From contig JAEYWD010000115.1 in the NCBI GenBank assembly GCA_023429135.1, forward strand, positions 83,639 to 147,638: 64,000 nt of DNA. Direction: 5' to 3'. This document shows positions 24,996-33,397 of the stretch, in pieces. The notes under the pieces were generated by a model. It searched no databases. It saw only the letters and a list, made by a program, of their open reading frames with translations, and was not told the origin of the DNA. The DNA is from Bacteroidota bacterium. Lineage in GTDB: Bacteria; Bacteroidota; Bacteroidia; Bacteroidales; JAAUTT01. Every line of letters begins with the position of its first letter. The first letter of the stretch is position 1. Both the position numbers and the translations under genes were made by a program.

Positions 24996-25586
24996 TTAAA
25001 TACTTGTGATTCTTTCGCTTTTCATAAGCTCAAAATTTCTGTCGTTAAAGCATAACATGGCCCCATGACCAGGATAAATTGAATTTATTTTCCTTTTTTT
25101 CAAACGTGTCAATGCTTTCTCGTTTTCGGCGAAAAGAGTAGCATTAGTTTGAGAAATTGGAAATGATGTGTCTCCTGAGAAAAGAATTCCTTCTTTCTCA
25201 TTGTACAGACAAATTGAATCGTAACTATGATAGGTGATATGGAAAACTTCAAATTGCTGGTCACCTATCTTCAATATTTCACCATCGTGTAAAACATGAT
25301 CTACATGTTTCAGGTGAGAATTGAATGCATAAATTTTTGGATGATAGGCTAGTTTTATTTCCTGTAGAATTGCTGCATGGTCCGAATGGCTGTGTGTTAA
25401 TATCACCTGATCGATTTTATTTTTACCAAGGCCTGTATTAATACACTCGATTTTGCGGATAATGTTTATGTCACTGCCTACATCGATAAGTGTATTAAGA
25501 TCATCCATGGCATTCCATGTTCCCATGACCAGAAAAACGTTGGCTGTGTAAAGATTGCTGTTGTGGGTAAGGTTGGCGATTTTCAT
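24996..25586 (-). CDS. Metallo-beta-lactamase-fold hydrolase
   Basis: The 196-aa protein has the MBL-fold metal motif LTHSHSDHAAIL (HxHxDH) near residue 60, IDVGSD upstream, GDTSFP and the later YPGHG histidine. It is close in size to small MBL-fold hydrolases; there are no extra domains. It lies between cheR and a receptor on the same strand (83 and 91 bp away), so it is probably part of the chemosensory operon. Some MBL-fold (ODP-type) proteins are linked to chemotaxis as oxygen or redox sensors, but this one lacks a flavodoxin domain. The substrate is unknown. Confidence 0.8.
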   Translation of the reverse strand: MKIANLTHNSNLYTANVFLVMGTWNAMDDLNTLIDVGSDINIIRKIECINTGLGKNKIDQVILTHSHSDHAAILQEIKLAYHPKIYAFNSHLKHVDHVLHDGEILKIGDQQFEVFHITYHSYDSICLYNEKEGILFSGDTSFPISQTNATLFAENEKALTRLKKRKINSIYPGHGAMLCFNDRNFELMKSERITSI

Positions 25587-25669
25587 CCGATAATAAATTT
25601 AAAGGTTGTGGTTTAGCATCACCGCATGTTGATTGATGATTTTTAGTTGGGACATGCAGGTGCCTTAAT

Positions 25670-26275
25670 TTATATTTTTTCGTGTAATTGTGCGTAATCG
25701 AGCAACTTTCTGAATTTTCCGCTTAGTTCTTCGGGCATGGACTGGGTGTTTTCCATAGCCAGAAGTCCTCCGGTAAGTAACATGTCGTGATATAAAGAAA
25801 GAACTTCAACACGTTGAGGATAACTAAAATGTAGCAGTACATTTTTACAGATAATAAGGCTGTAATCGTTACGCAATGGTTTTAAATTCAGTAAATCATG
25901 TTTTTTGAATGTTACAAGACTTCTTAACTCCTGATTGACAATGAAGTGATCTTCTTTTTCGTGCGGACTGAAATACTTCTGAAAGAGGGGCGTTGGTATG
26001 CGTTGCAAGTGATCCTTATGGTAAATTCCTTCTGTAACGGTTTTCCCGAAGTCAACATTTTCGTTATCGATGTCGATAGCAAGAATTTTAACATTACGGA
26101 GTGCGAATTTTCCCATACTTTCGGCTAAAAGGATGGCAAATGTGTAAGTTTCCATTCCCATAGCGCAACCAGCATTCAGAATGTGGATACTGCTGCGGCC
26201 CATTGATAACGGAACCAGCTTTTGCACTGTCTGTGTGAGTATTTGTTCGTCCCTGAAAAAGAATGTGAATGCCAT
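25670..26275 (-). CDS. cheR: CheR-type methyltransferase, shortened N-terminus
   Basis: The 201-aa protein matches the catalytic domain of CheR, which methylates receptor glutamates using S-adenosylmethionine. It has FFFRDEQIL (the CheR T/FFR motif), a SAM-binding NAGCAMGMETYTFAILL, ILAIDIDNENVDFGK, IPTPLFQKYF and ICKNVLLHF. The N-terminal helical domain of classical CheR (~270 aa) is missing, since the protein begins directly at the catalytic domain. No in-frame upstream extension is available, because cheW ends 4 bp upstream. It is the only CheR in the window and the likely partner of the five receptor tails. Confidence 0.85.
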   Translation of the reverse strand: MAFTFFFRDEQILTQTVQKLVPLSMGRSSIHILNAGCAMGMETYTFAILLAESMGKFALRNVKILAIDIDNENVDFGKTVTEGIYHKDHLQRIPTPLFQKYFSPHEKEDHFIVNQELRSLVTFKKHDLLNLKPLRNDYSLIICKNVLLHFSYPQRVEVLSLYHDMLLTGGLLAMENTQSMPEELSGKFRKLLDYAQLHEKI

Positions 26276-26279
26276 TAAA

Positions 26280-26768
26280 TCAGGAATTTGCTAAGGTGCC
26301 GTTTAATTCGTTTGTTTCTTTAATCGTTTTCAGTTCGGTACCTGAGAATACACGTTCTACATTGAGCAGCATAATAAATTCATTGCCGAGTTTGTAAATT
26401 CCGTGCAGAAAATCGGTATTAAACTCTTTGCTCATAGCTGGTACGGGTTTAATATCAGCATCTTCGATGGATATCACGTCTTTCACTTTGTCTACAACAG
26501 CTCCCAAACGGAACATGTCCACTCCTTCCGAAACATCGAGAACGATGATATTGTACGATTCGTCATCGTTTCTTTCGGGTAAGTTAAAACGCACACGTGT
26601 TTCGAAAACTGGTACTACATCGCCCCGGAAATTGATAATGCCACGGATATAAGTCGGGGCGTTGGGAACAGGGGTAATGTGTTCTTCCTGCAATACTTCC
26701 AGTACTTTGGCTACATTTACAGCGTAATGGTCACCGCAAATGGTAAACGATAGATAAGTTCTGATCAT
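26280..26768 (-). CDS. cheW: CheW adaptor protein
   Basis: This 162-aa CheW-domain protein is highly similar to the copy at 10353-10817 (YLSFTICGDHYAVNVAKVLE, ITPVPNAPTYIRGIINFRGD). It bridges receptors and CheA. It sits between cheA (19 bp upstream) and cheR (4 bp downstream), the core adaptor position. The central acidic segment (NLPERNDDESYN) differs from the other copy. Confidence 0.94.
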   Translation of the reverse strand: MIRTYLSFTICGDHYAVNVAKVLEVLQEEHITPVPNAPTYIRGIINFRGDVVPVFETRVRFNLPERNDDESYNIIVLDVSEGVDMFRLGAVVDKVKDVISIEDADIKPVPAMSKEFNTDFLHGIYKLGNEFIMLLNVERVFSGTELKTIKETNELNGTLANS

Positions 26769-26787
26769 AGTTTTAATGTATTAAAGG

Positions 26788-28788
26788 TTATAGACTTTCG
26801 GCTGTTAAGAATAATTCGTTTGTATCCATCATAAAAGCAAGTTTGCCGTCACCAAGCTGACTGGCTGCACCAATGCACTTCTGATCCCGGAAAAGATTCC
26901 CCAGCGGTTTGAGCACTGCCTGGTGTCCACCAATAATGGTGTCGGTGAGAAGGGCTAACTGACGGTCGTTATTCCTGAGGATAATGGCTTTTGTAATTTC
27001 GTGGTAAGTTCCACCCAAATGAAATTGATTTCGAATATCAACAAACGGGATAAGTTGGTTTTCAAAAGGAATGGTACAGGTATGCTTTCTTTTTTCAATT
27101 TCTTTCGATGGAATTTGCATACAGATGTTGATGTCGGAAATCGGAACGGTGAAGAAAGTGTCCTGAACTTTAAATAGCAGGGTGTCTATTATAGCGATGG
27201 ATTGTTGTAACTTCAAGGTGAAAGATGTGCCAACGCCTGTCTCGGTATCAACTATTACTTCGCCGCGAAGCTCCATAATTTTACGTTTTACAACATCCAT
27301 TCCTACACCACGACCCGATACTTCGGTGAGGTTTTGGGCAGTAGAAAATCCTGGCATGAAAATCATATCCAGCAGTTCGCTTCTTGTAGGTTTGTCGGTG
27401 GCTTTGATAATGCCTTTTTCTACAGCCTTTTTCTGAATTTTTTCCAAATCAACACCGCTACCATCATCTTCAATCCTGATTACAACAACATTGCCATTAT
27501 TACTTGCTGATATTTTAATGGTTCCCGACTCTGGTTTTCCTTTTTGCCTTCTTATGTGAGGCATTTCAATGCCATGATCAATGCAGTTGCGGATAATATG
27601 CATAAGCGGATCGCTTAACTGATCAATGGTGCCTTTGTCAACCTCAGTGTCAATGCCTTCGGTAATAAGTTCCACATCTTTGTCGAGCTGGCGTGAAAGA
27701 TCGCGGATTAATCTCTTGAATCTCAGGATAGATTCACTCAACGGTACCAGTCGTATGTCGAGTGCATTGTTCCGGAACTGCTTGGAGAGATTGTCGAGTC
27801 TTTCGGTATAGGGCCATATTTTTTCGAATTTACTGTCGCTGGTATTAAGATTAAATTGTGAGTTAAGTGTAATTAGCTCGCTCACCAGGTACATTAAATG
27901 ATCCAGTTTTGCAGAATCTACGGAGATACGTTTAACCTGTTTTTTGCCATTATCGGCTTTCTCAGTTGATTTTTCGCACGGGTTCTGATTCTGTGCTGTA
28001 GAAGAAGTGTCTCTTTTCTCCTGGTATTCCACAAATTCGATGATCGATTGTTCGTTATCCATGCTTATGGGCATTGCATCTTCAAACAGGTTGCGGTTGG
28101 TTAACCTGGTGATAGTACAATCGTCCTCTATAAACATAAATACTTCGCGGATATCATTCTCGCTTGCACTGCTGTATAGAATAATGCTCCATGTATCTAT
28201 CCCCTCATTACTCAGGTGATCGAGACGCGAAATCTCAAATTGTCCTAACGATGCAAGGTCATGAAATAAACTGGTAATGCTGATGCCCCGGAAGTAGATC
28301 TGTTCATTCGCTCTGATGAGAATATGCCACGTGCTTGGGGTGATTTTAGAGCTTGAATTATTTTCTTCGCTAACTGATGAGCCGGACATAATAGCAGGAA
28401 TAACTTCCAATATAGCTTTAATTTCGGCCATAATGCTGTTTTGATTTGCCTGGTTCTCTGGCACCTGAAGTTGCTCGTCGTTCAGGAGTTTGCGAATATG
28501 GTCAACCGAATGGAAAGTAATGTCGAAGATCTTTTTGTCAAAACGTGCTATCTTATCGCGAATAGCCTGATAAAGGCTCTCGAGATTATGGGTGAACTCA
28601 CTTACATAATCGAAACCATACATGCCGCTAACCCCTTTGATGGTGTGCATGGCCCGGAATGCAGATTCAATTAGATCCTTGTCCTCCGGTGAAGCTTCAA
28701 GGTCCAGAAGATCTTTTTCCAACTGGTCCAATAGTCCCGACGCTTCTTCCAGGAATACTAATTTGAATTTTTGTAAAATTGGGTCCAT
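26788..28788 (-). CDS. cheA: CheA chemotaxis histidine kinase
   Basis: The 666-aa kinase is complete. The P1/Hpt domain has phospho-acceptor His48 (AMHTIKGVSGMYG). A P2-like region lies at ~170-270, the P3 dimerisation domain is VDSAKLDHLMYLVSELITLN, and the P4 ATPase has HIIRNCIDHGIE, EDDGSGVD and GRGVGMDVVKR. A P5 CheW-like domain ends the protein. The ATG at 28788 (MDPILQKFKL) is preferred; an upstream frame to 28839 would add a hydrophobic stretch not usual for CheA and would run into the conserved block. It heads the cheA-cheW-cheR-MBL-receptor cluster 53 bp after copy 3 of the shared block. The cognate CheY is not evident; the CheY-like protein at 41817 is a distant candidate. Confidence 0.94.
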   Translation of the reverse strand: MDPILQKFKLVFLEEASGLLDQLEKDLLDLEASPEDKDLIESAFRAMHTIKGVSGMYGFDYVSEFTHNLESLYQAIRDKIARFDKKIFDITFHSVDHIRKLLNDEQLQVPENQANQNSIMAEIKAILEVIPAIMSGSSVSEENNSSSKITPSTWHILIRANEQIYFRGISITSLFHDLASLGQFEISRLDHLSNEGIDTWSIILYSSASENDIREVFMFIEDDCTITRLTNRNLFEDAMPISMDNEQSIIEFVEYQEKRDTSSTAQNQNPCEKSTEKADNGKKQVKRISVDSAKLDHLMYLVSELITLNSQFNLNTSDSKFEKIWPYTERLDNLSKQFRNNALDIRLVPLSESILRFKRLIRDLSRQLDKDVELITEGIDTEVDKGTIDQLSDPLMHIIRNCIDHGIEMPHIRRQKGKPESGTIKISASNNGNVVVIRIEDDGSGVDLEKIQKKAVEKGIIKATDKPTRSELLDMIFMPGFSTAQNLTEVSGRGVGMDVVKRKIMELRGEVIVDTETGVGTSFTLKLQQSIAIIDTLLFKVQDTFFTVPISDINICMQIPSKEIEKRKHTCTIPFENQLIPFVDIRNQFHLGGTYHEITKAIILRNNDRQLALLTDTIIGGHQAVLKPLGNLFRDQKCIGAASQLGDGKLAFMMDTNELFLTAESL

Positions 28789-28840
28789 ATGAATGTGATT
28801 TGTAAATAAAATTACTATTAAGGCTGGGCAAAAAAGCAAT

Positions 28841-28880
28841 CCAAACTGACGGTTTTAGGTCGGTAAAAAGTATGATTTTT
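28841..28880 (-). promoter_or_regulatory. Shared chemosensory upstream block, copy 3
   Basis: The minus strand reads AATCATACTTT, then a 10-nt gap, then AAAACCGTCAGTTTGG. This is the copy closest to its gene (53 bp from the cheA ATG), which places the expected transcription start just upstream of cheA. Confidence 0.65.
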
Positions 28881-29022
28881 CCGGCGACTAAAGTATTACC
28901 AATGGACTCATGCGGTTTTCCAATAAATTGTGAAGTCAGTTTTGGGAAAGAGGATTGTAGCAGGCATTGAATCTTAAATTCTCATTACCATTACAATCCT
29001 CTTTAATTTGCAGGGCTATTTG

Positions 29023-31254
29023 TCAGAAATTTTCAAACAGCTTATCATCTTTATCAGTTACATCGAGATTTACATTTATGCCTGGATTGTGTTCTCCTGT
29101 TTTAATATTCTTCGGTTGTTGTGTGCTTTTCCTGAAATTTTTAGGAGAAGCTTTAGTCGGTTGAATCGTTTTTACCTGACGTCCTGTATTGAAGAAACTT
29201 ATTGTTTCTCTGAGCAACTCGGCCTGGCCGGCTAATTCTTCTGCGCTGGAACTCATTTCTTCAGCCGATGCTGCATTTTCCTGAGTAACCTGTGTAAACT
29301 GGTTAACAGCCTTGGTGATTTGATCAGATCCCATACGTTGCTCGTTGCTCGATGCTGCAATTTCTTTAACAAGTTGCGCTGTTTTTTGGATTTCAGGAAT
29401 TATCTTCATCATCATACTGCCCGATTCCTCTGTTACTTTTAAGCTTGATGCTGAAAGCTCGTTTATTTCTACAGCAGCTTTTTGGCTAACCTCAGCAAGT
29501 TTGCGGACTTCAGCAGCCACTACTGCAAAACCTTTGCCTTGTTCTCCTGCACGGGCAGCTTCAATGGCTGCGTTAATGGCTAAAATGTCGGTTTTGCCTG
29601 CAATATCATTTATTATCTTAATTTTTTCCGAAATTTTTCTGATTGCTTCCAGGCTTTTCTGTGCAGCATTATTTACATCAATCATACCCTGAGCAGATGC
29701 TACTGCTATTTTTTCTGTGGCTACAGAGTTATCACTGTTTTGTTGAATACTTGAAGCCATTTCTTCAATAGAGGAGGAAACCTCTTCAGCCGAGGCCGAT
29801 TGCTCGTTAGCACCTTCGGCAATTTGAACTGCCGAAGAACTCATTTGATTACTACTTGTGGAAACATTCTGCGCTGCTTCCATAACTTGGCTAACAATTT
29901 CACTAAGTCGTACAACCATGTCGGAAAGAGCACCCATTAACTCGTCATTTTCTGAGCGTTTTGTAAGTGTTACCGTCAGATCGCCTTGTGCAACCATTTT
30001 AGCCTTGGTAATAATTTCATTGAAGGCGTTAATAAGAATATTTAAGTTGTTTTTAATTGCATTGAAATCGCCATTGTAATTTTCAACGATAATTCCAGGC
30101 ATATCGCCTTTCGATATTTTTTCAACATATGAAGCTGCTACATTTAACGGCCCGATAACAGCGTCGAGTGTGTAGTTTACTCCCTCTACAATTTTTCTGA
30201 AGTCGCCCTCATGCCTGCCTGCGTCAGCTCGTGTTATGAGTTTGCCTTCCACTGCCGCCTTTGTAAGCGAGGCAGCGTCTTCAATGAGTAGATTTATCGC
30301 ATCTATACAGGTGTTGAGATTGTTTTTAATTTCGTTAAAATCGCCATTATAACTATCTGTAATTTTAGGAGGGATGTGTCCTTTAGAGATACGATCTACA
30401 TAATTGGCTGCAACATTAAGCGGGTTAATAACAGCATCGAGAGTTTTGTTAATGCCAATTACTATTTCCCGAAATTCTTCATTTGTATCTTCCGGTCTGG
30501 CTCTTACTGATAATTTCCCTGCTACTGCTGAGTCGACCAATTCTTTTGTTTGTTTTACAACAGATTTAATAATGCTTTGAATATTAGCAGCAATAAAAAA
30601 ACCAAATATTAAAGCAAGTACAACAGCGAATAATAGCGCAGTAACTAAAATATTTATTGAACTGGAGGCATGGTCGTTTGCGTCTTTTACACTTTGAGCG
30701 GCAACCTTTTTGTTAATTTCTACAAGGTTGTTCAATAGTTTCTCTGCATTGGAAAAGGGATCTGCTATAGTAATCAAAGCATAATCACTATATAGTTGGT
30801 AAGTTTTGTCGGAGGGGTCGGCATCGTAATTAAGTGACAATTGAACCCCTTGAAGGTGCAGATTCCAATAAATATCCCATGCTTTAACAAAATCTTTCCA
30901 AACTTTTGCTTCTTCTTCCGTTTGAGGAAGTGCCTCGTAAATGTTCCGTGCATCGTCATACCTTTTTTTTGCATTGTCAAATCTCTGGTAAGCAGCCTTC
31001 CGGGCTTCTTTGGAGGCGATTCTCGAAAGCAGGGCATTCTCTGCAGCATCAACAGCGGTTTGAGCTTCACTCATAATTAAAAGCGATTCGATACTTGGCA
31101 TTCTAACCTGGGCTATCTCGTCCTGAGAGGCTTTAATAGTTTTCATGCCATTGTATCCTATATAGCCGGTTAAGCAAGCTAAGGATACCACTATAACAAA
31201 ACTCATTAAAAGTTTTGTTCTTATTTTCATCTTGTTAAACCATTTCATATCCAA
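29023..31254 (-). CDS. Methyl-accepting chemotaxis protein
   Basis: The 743-aa receptor has TM1 at ~13-33 and a periplasmic helical domain with two copies of a conserved helix pair (~35-190). TM2 at ~193-217 (ILVTALLFAVVLALIFGFFI) is followed by three HAMP-like modules and the signalling hairpin (EQGKGFAVVAAEVRKLAE). No PAS domain is present. The tail ends DDKLFENF. The start is 31254 (MDMKWFNK), or an internal Met at residue 9 that begins MKIRTK. It precedes cheA on the same strand, but cheA has its own copy of the shared block. Codons near the tip diverge from those of the other receptors more than the protein does. Confidence 0.92.
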   Translation of the reverse strand: MDMKWFNKMKIRTKLLMSFVIVVSLACLTGYIGYNGMKTIKASQDEIAQVRMPSIESLLIMSEAQTAVDAAENALLSRIASKEARKAAYQRFDNAKKRYDDARNIYEALPQTEEEAKVWKDFVKAWDIYWNLHLQGVQLSLNYDADPSDKTYQLYSDYALITIADPFSNAEKLLNNLVEINKKVAAQSVKDANDHASSSINILVTALLFAVVLALIFGFFIAANIQSIIKSVVKQTKELVDSAVAGKLSVRARPEDTNEEFREIVIGINKTLDAVINPLNVAANYVDRISKGHIPPKITDSYNGDFNEIKNNLNTCIDAINLLIEDAASLTKAAVEGKLITRADAGRHEGDFRKIVEGVNYTLDAVIGPLNVAASYVEKISKGDMPGIIVENYNGDFNAIKNNLNILINAFNEIITKAKMVAQGDLTVTLTKRSENDELMGALSDMVVRLSEIVSQVMEAAQNVSTSSNQMSSSAVQIAEGANEQSASAEEVSSSIEEMASSIQQNSDNSVATEKIAVASAQGMIDVNNAAQKSLEAIRKISEKIKIINDIAGKTDILAINAAIEAARAGEQGKGFAVVAAEVRKLAEVSQKAAVEINELSASSLKVTEESGSMMMKIIPEIQKTAQLVKEIAASSNEQRMGSDQITKAVNQFTQVTQENAASAEEMSSSAEELAGQAELLRETISFFNTGRQVKTIQPTKASPKNFRKSTQQPKNIKTGEHNPGINVNLDVTDKDDKLFENF

Positions 31255-31699
31255 TAGTTTTTGTGTTTAAAAAAATGTGCTCAATATTTACTGAATGGTC
31301 ATTAAATTCAGAATGTCCTACATGATTCTATGAGACAGAAATCCAAAGGCTTTACAATTTCAATGTAAATTTACATTAGAAAAGTGCCGAAAAAACCGTA
31401 TGAACTAACTGTTTTTGGTCAATATAAAGGATGATTTTTTTCAAACCAAAGTATTGCTTTTTTATTCAATATTTCAATTATTGCACTGTTATTCAAGGTT
31501 ATGTCGGGTTTTATGATATGAAAACTTTCATAGCTAATTTTTAGTCAAGTGGTATGTTAATTTGAAAAGGAGAAAATCGGAATTCGGCCTCTTTTTTTCT
31601 TATTCCGTCAACTTGTAAATAACTAATTAATGGTTGTTTCTATATTGGATTTTAAAAATGCTATGTTTGTACCGACTGCTTTAACTAATTCAAAATAAT
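31255..31699. promoter_or_regulatory. Divergent intergenic region upstream of the 29023-31254 receptor
   Basis: No gene is seen. It contains AATGTAAATTTACATT, a perfect 16-bp palindrome at 31362-31377, just downstream (in the receptor's sense) of shared block copy 4 at 31401-31438. The remainder is AT-rich without clear structure. Confidence 0.55.
31401..31438 (-). promoter_or_regulatory. Shared chemosensory upstream block, copy 4
   Basis: The minus strand reads AATCATCCTTT, then a 10-nt gap, then AAAACAGTTAGTTC. The first box is identical to copies 1 and 2. It lies 147 bp upstream of the receptor ATG. Confidence 0.65.
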
Positions 31700-31972
31700 A
31701 TGTATCAATATTCTCTCAAGGGGCATTGCCCTGAAAAAAGGGAAAAAGCATTTGGTGAAGTGGAGGAAATAATAAGAAGTTATGGGTGGATAGTTGCTTT
31801 TAACCATTCGACGGAATCGTCGTTAAATTTAGTTGTTGAATTGCCTAACTGTAAGGCCGACAAACTGCTTAACGGCCTTGGAAAGAAAATGAATCTTTCA
31901 GATATAAAGCTGAAAGAAACGCAGCGGAAAACCTGCTGCGAGATGCTGATTAATTTGTCGTTTCAAAACTGA
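31700..31972 (+). CDS. Small hypothetical protein
   Basis: This 90-aa protein was not recognised. It is soluble and mixed alpha/beta in appearance (YSLKGHCPEKREKAFGEVEE, then SSLNLVVELPNCKADKLLNG), with four cysteines including a CC pair near residue 80. The pattern strand-helix-strand-helix could be a small ferredoxin-like fold; that is a guess. It ends 13 bp before the convergent aspartokinase stop, and a shared hairpin (31976-32000) terminates both. Confidence 0.55.
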   Translation: MYQYSLKGHCPEKREKAFGEVEEIIRSYGWIVAFNHSTESSLNLVVELPNCKADKLLNGLGKKMNLSDIKLKETQRKTCCEMLINLSFQN

Positions 31973-31975
31973 GGA

Positions 31976-32000
31976 GATATGGGCGTTATTCGCCCATATC
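31976..32000. terminator. Bidirectional terminator hairpin overlapping the aspartokinase stop
   Basis: GATATGGGCG and CGCCCATATC form a perfect 10-bp stem with a 5-nt loop between convergent genes. The right arm encodes the last aspartokinase codons. Confidence 0.65.
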
Positions 32001-33245
32001 CTTTACTACCAACTGTATGGTTCGTTTGTTTTTCTGTTCCAGCACGAGCTGTTTGTTTATCATTACCCTTTCTATTGTAGCGGTGTCGTAATAACGAATG
32101 GTTATAAGTTCCAGACCTTCTTCAAACGAGGTGGTAAAAGTCTTTTCAAGTTCGGTCATAAGTTCTTTAATACGGTCCATTCTGTTATTAACGAGCGCCA
32201 TAAAACTAACCGCCGAGTTTTGCATCAGGTTAATTCTGATGCCGTGGCGTGCAAAGGTTTCGAAAATTTCGGTTAAACTGGCTTCGGCAATAAAGGAAAA
32301 GTCGCGGGGTGAGATGTGTATCAATACCTGGTCCATTTTAAAGATAAAAGATGGAATAAGCGATTCGTACTGAACATCGCCAATAATGGTTCCCGGGTCG
32401 TTGGGATATACAAACGATTTTACATGTAACTTAATGTTTTTATTTTGCAGCGGCTTAATAGTTTTCGGGTGAATTACACTGGCACCGTAATATGCAAGCT
32501 CAATAGCATCGAGATAAGATAGTTGTCCTAACCTTACTGTATTGTCAAAGTATTTGGGGTCTGCGTTCAGAACACCAGGCACATCTTTCCATATAACAAC
32601 TTTTTCGGCTTCCAGGATATGTGCTAAAATAGCAGCCGTGTAGTCAGATCCTTCTCTTCCAAGGGTGGTGGTTAATCCGGTGTCGTCAAAGCCCAGAAAT
32701 CCCTGGGTGATATGAATTTTTTCTTTTTTTATATTGAAATTTTCTTTTACAAGTCGTTCCGAAACTTCCCAATCAACTACTGCTTCGCGCCAGGTTGAAT
32801 CTGTTTTCAGGCATTTGCGAACATCTGTCCACTTGTTTTTTATGCCGCGTTCGTTTAAAAAAGCGCTTACAATTTTGGTCGACAAAACTTCGCCAAACGA
32901 AACAATCTGATCGTATTGCTGGTCGTAAGCACCTTTATCTTCTTTCATCAAAATACTGCGCATCAGGTCAAACTCCTGGTTAATTTCAGCAAAAACAGCA
33001 TGCTTTTCCTGTTGAAATAGTTCTTTAAGAATACCAATATGATATTCTTTTAAAGCGGTGAATTCCATGTCGAACGATTGGCCTTTGTAAGCCTGATCGT
33101 GAATTTTTTCGAGACTGTTGGTGGTCTTTCCGAATGCGGAAATTACTATCACCAGAGGTTCTTTGAACGATTCAATGATATGGGCCAGATTTAAAATCCC
33201 GCCCGATGTTTTTACCGATGCTCCCCCGAATTTGAATACAAGCAT
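31986..33245 (-). CDS. Aspartate kinase
   Basis: The 419-aa enzyme phosphorylates aspartate at the entry to lysine, threonine and methionine synthesis. Marks are the N-terminal KFGGASVKTSGG nucleotide motif, VSFGEVLS, LGREGSDYTAAILAH and a short C-terminal ACT-like region (HISPRDFSFIAEASLTEIFE and NLMQNSAVSFMALV). The GGAS variant replaces the common GGTS. The ATG at 33245 is used. A TTG eight codons upstream lies inside a TATATTTG -7 box (33267-33274, minus strand), so transcription would begin after it. It is a monofunctional enzyme, with no homoserine dehydrogenase domain, and stands alone. Confidence 0.9.
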   Translation of the reverse strand: MLVFKFGGASVKTSGGILNLAHIIESFKEPLVIVISAFGKTTNSLEKIHDQAYKGQSFDMEFTALKEYHIGILKELFQQEKHAVFAEINQEFDLMRSILMKEDKGAYDQQYDQIVSFGEVLSTKIVSAFLNERGIKNKWTDVRKCLKTDSTWREAVVDWEVSERLVKENFNIKKEKIHITQGFLGFDDTGLTTTLGREGSDYTAAILAHILEAEKVVIWKDVPGVLNADPKYFDNTVRLGQLSYLDAIELAYYGASVIHPKTIKPLQNKNIKLHVKSFVYPNDPGTIIGDVQYESLIPSFIFKMDQVLIHISPRDFSFIAEASLTEIFETFARHGIRINLMQNSAVSFMALVNNRMDRIKELMTELEKTFTTSFEEGLELITIRYYDTATIERVMINKQLVLEQKNKRTIQLVVKDMGE

Positions 33246-33266
33246 AATTGTTATCTTTATTTTTTT

Positions 33267-33274
33267 CAAATATA
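33267..33274 (-). promoter_or_regulatory. Candidate -7 box of the aspartokinase promoter
   Basis: TATATTTG on the minus strand fits TAnnTTTG, 22 bp upstream of the ATG. A TTG lies 15 bp further upstream, shorter than usual spacing. Confidence 0.45.
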
Positions 33275-33397
33275 TATAACGACCAAAGGCAATAAAATGA
33301 TAAAGTTAAGTTTCTTAACATAAATTAAGAATTGATACTGTAACAAACATATTTCGGGATCGTCTTAGCTCAAATCCTAAACAAAAACCTTTTACTT

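Noticed and set aside
28789..28839. Extended CheA start at 28839
   Set aside because: It adds a hydrophobic stretch unlike CheA N-termini and approaches the conserved upstream block; MDPILQKFKL at 28788 begins a normal Hpt domain.
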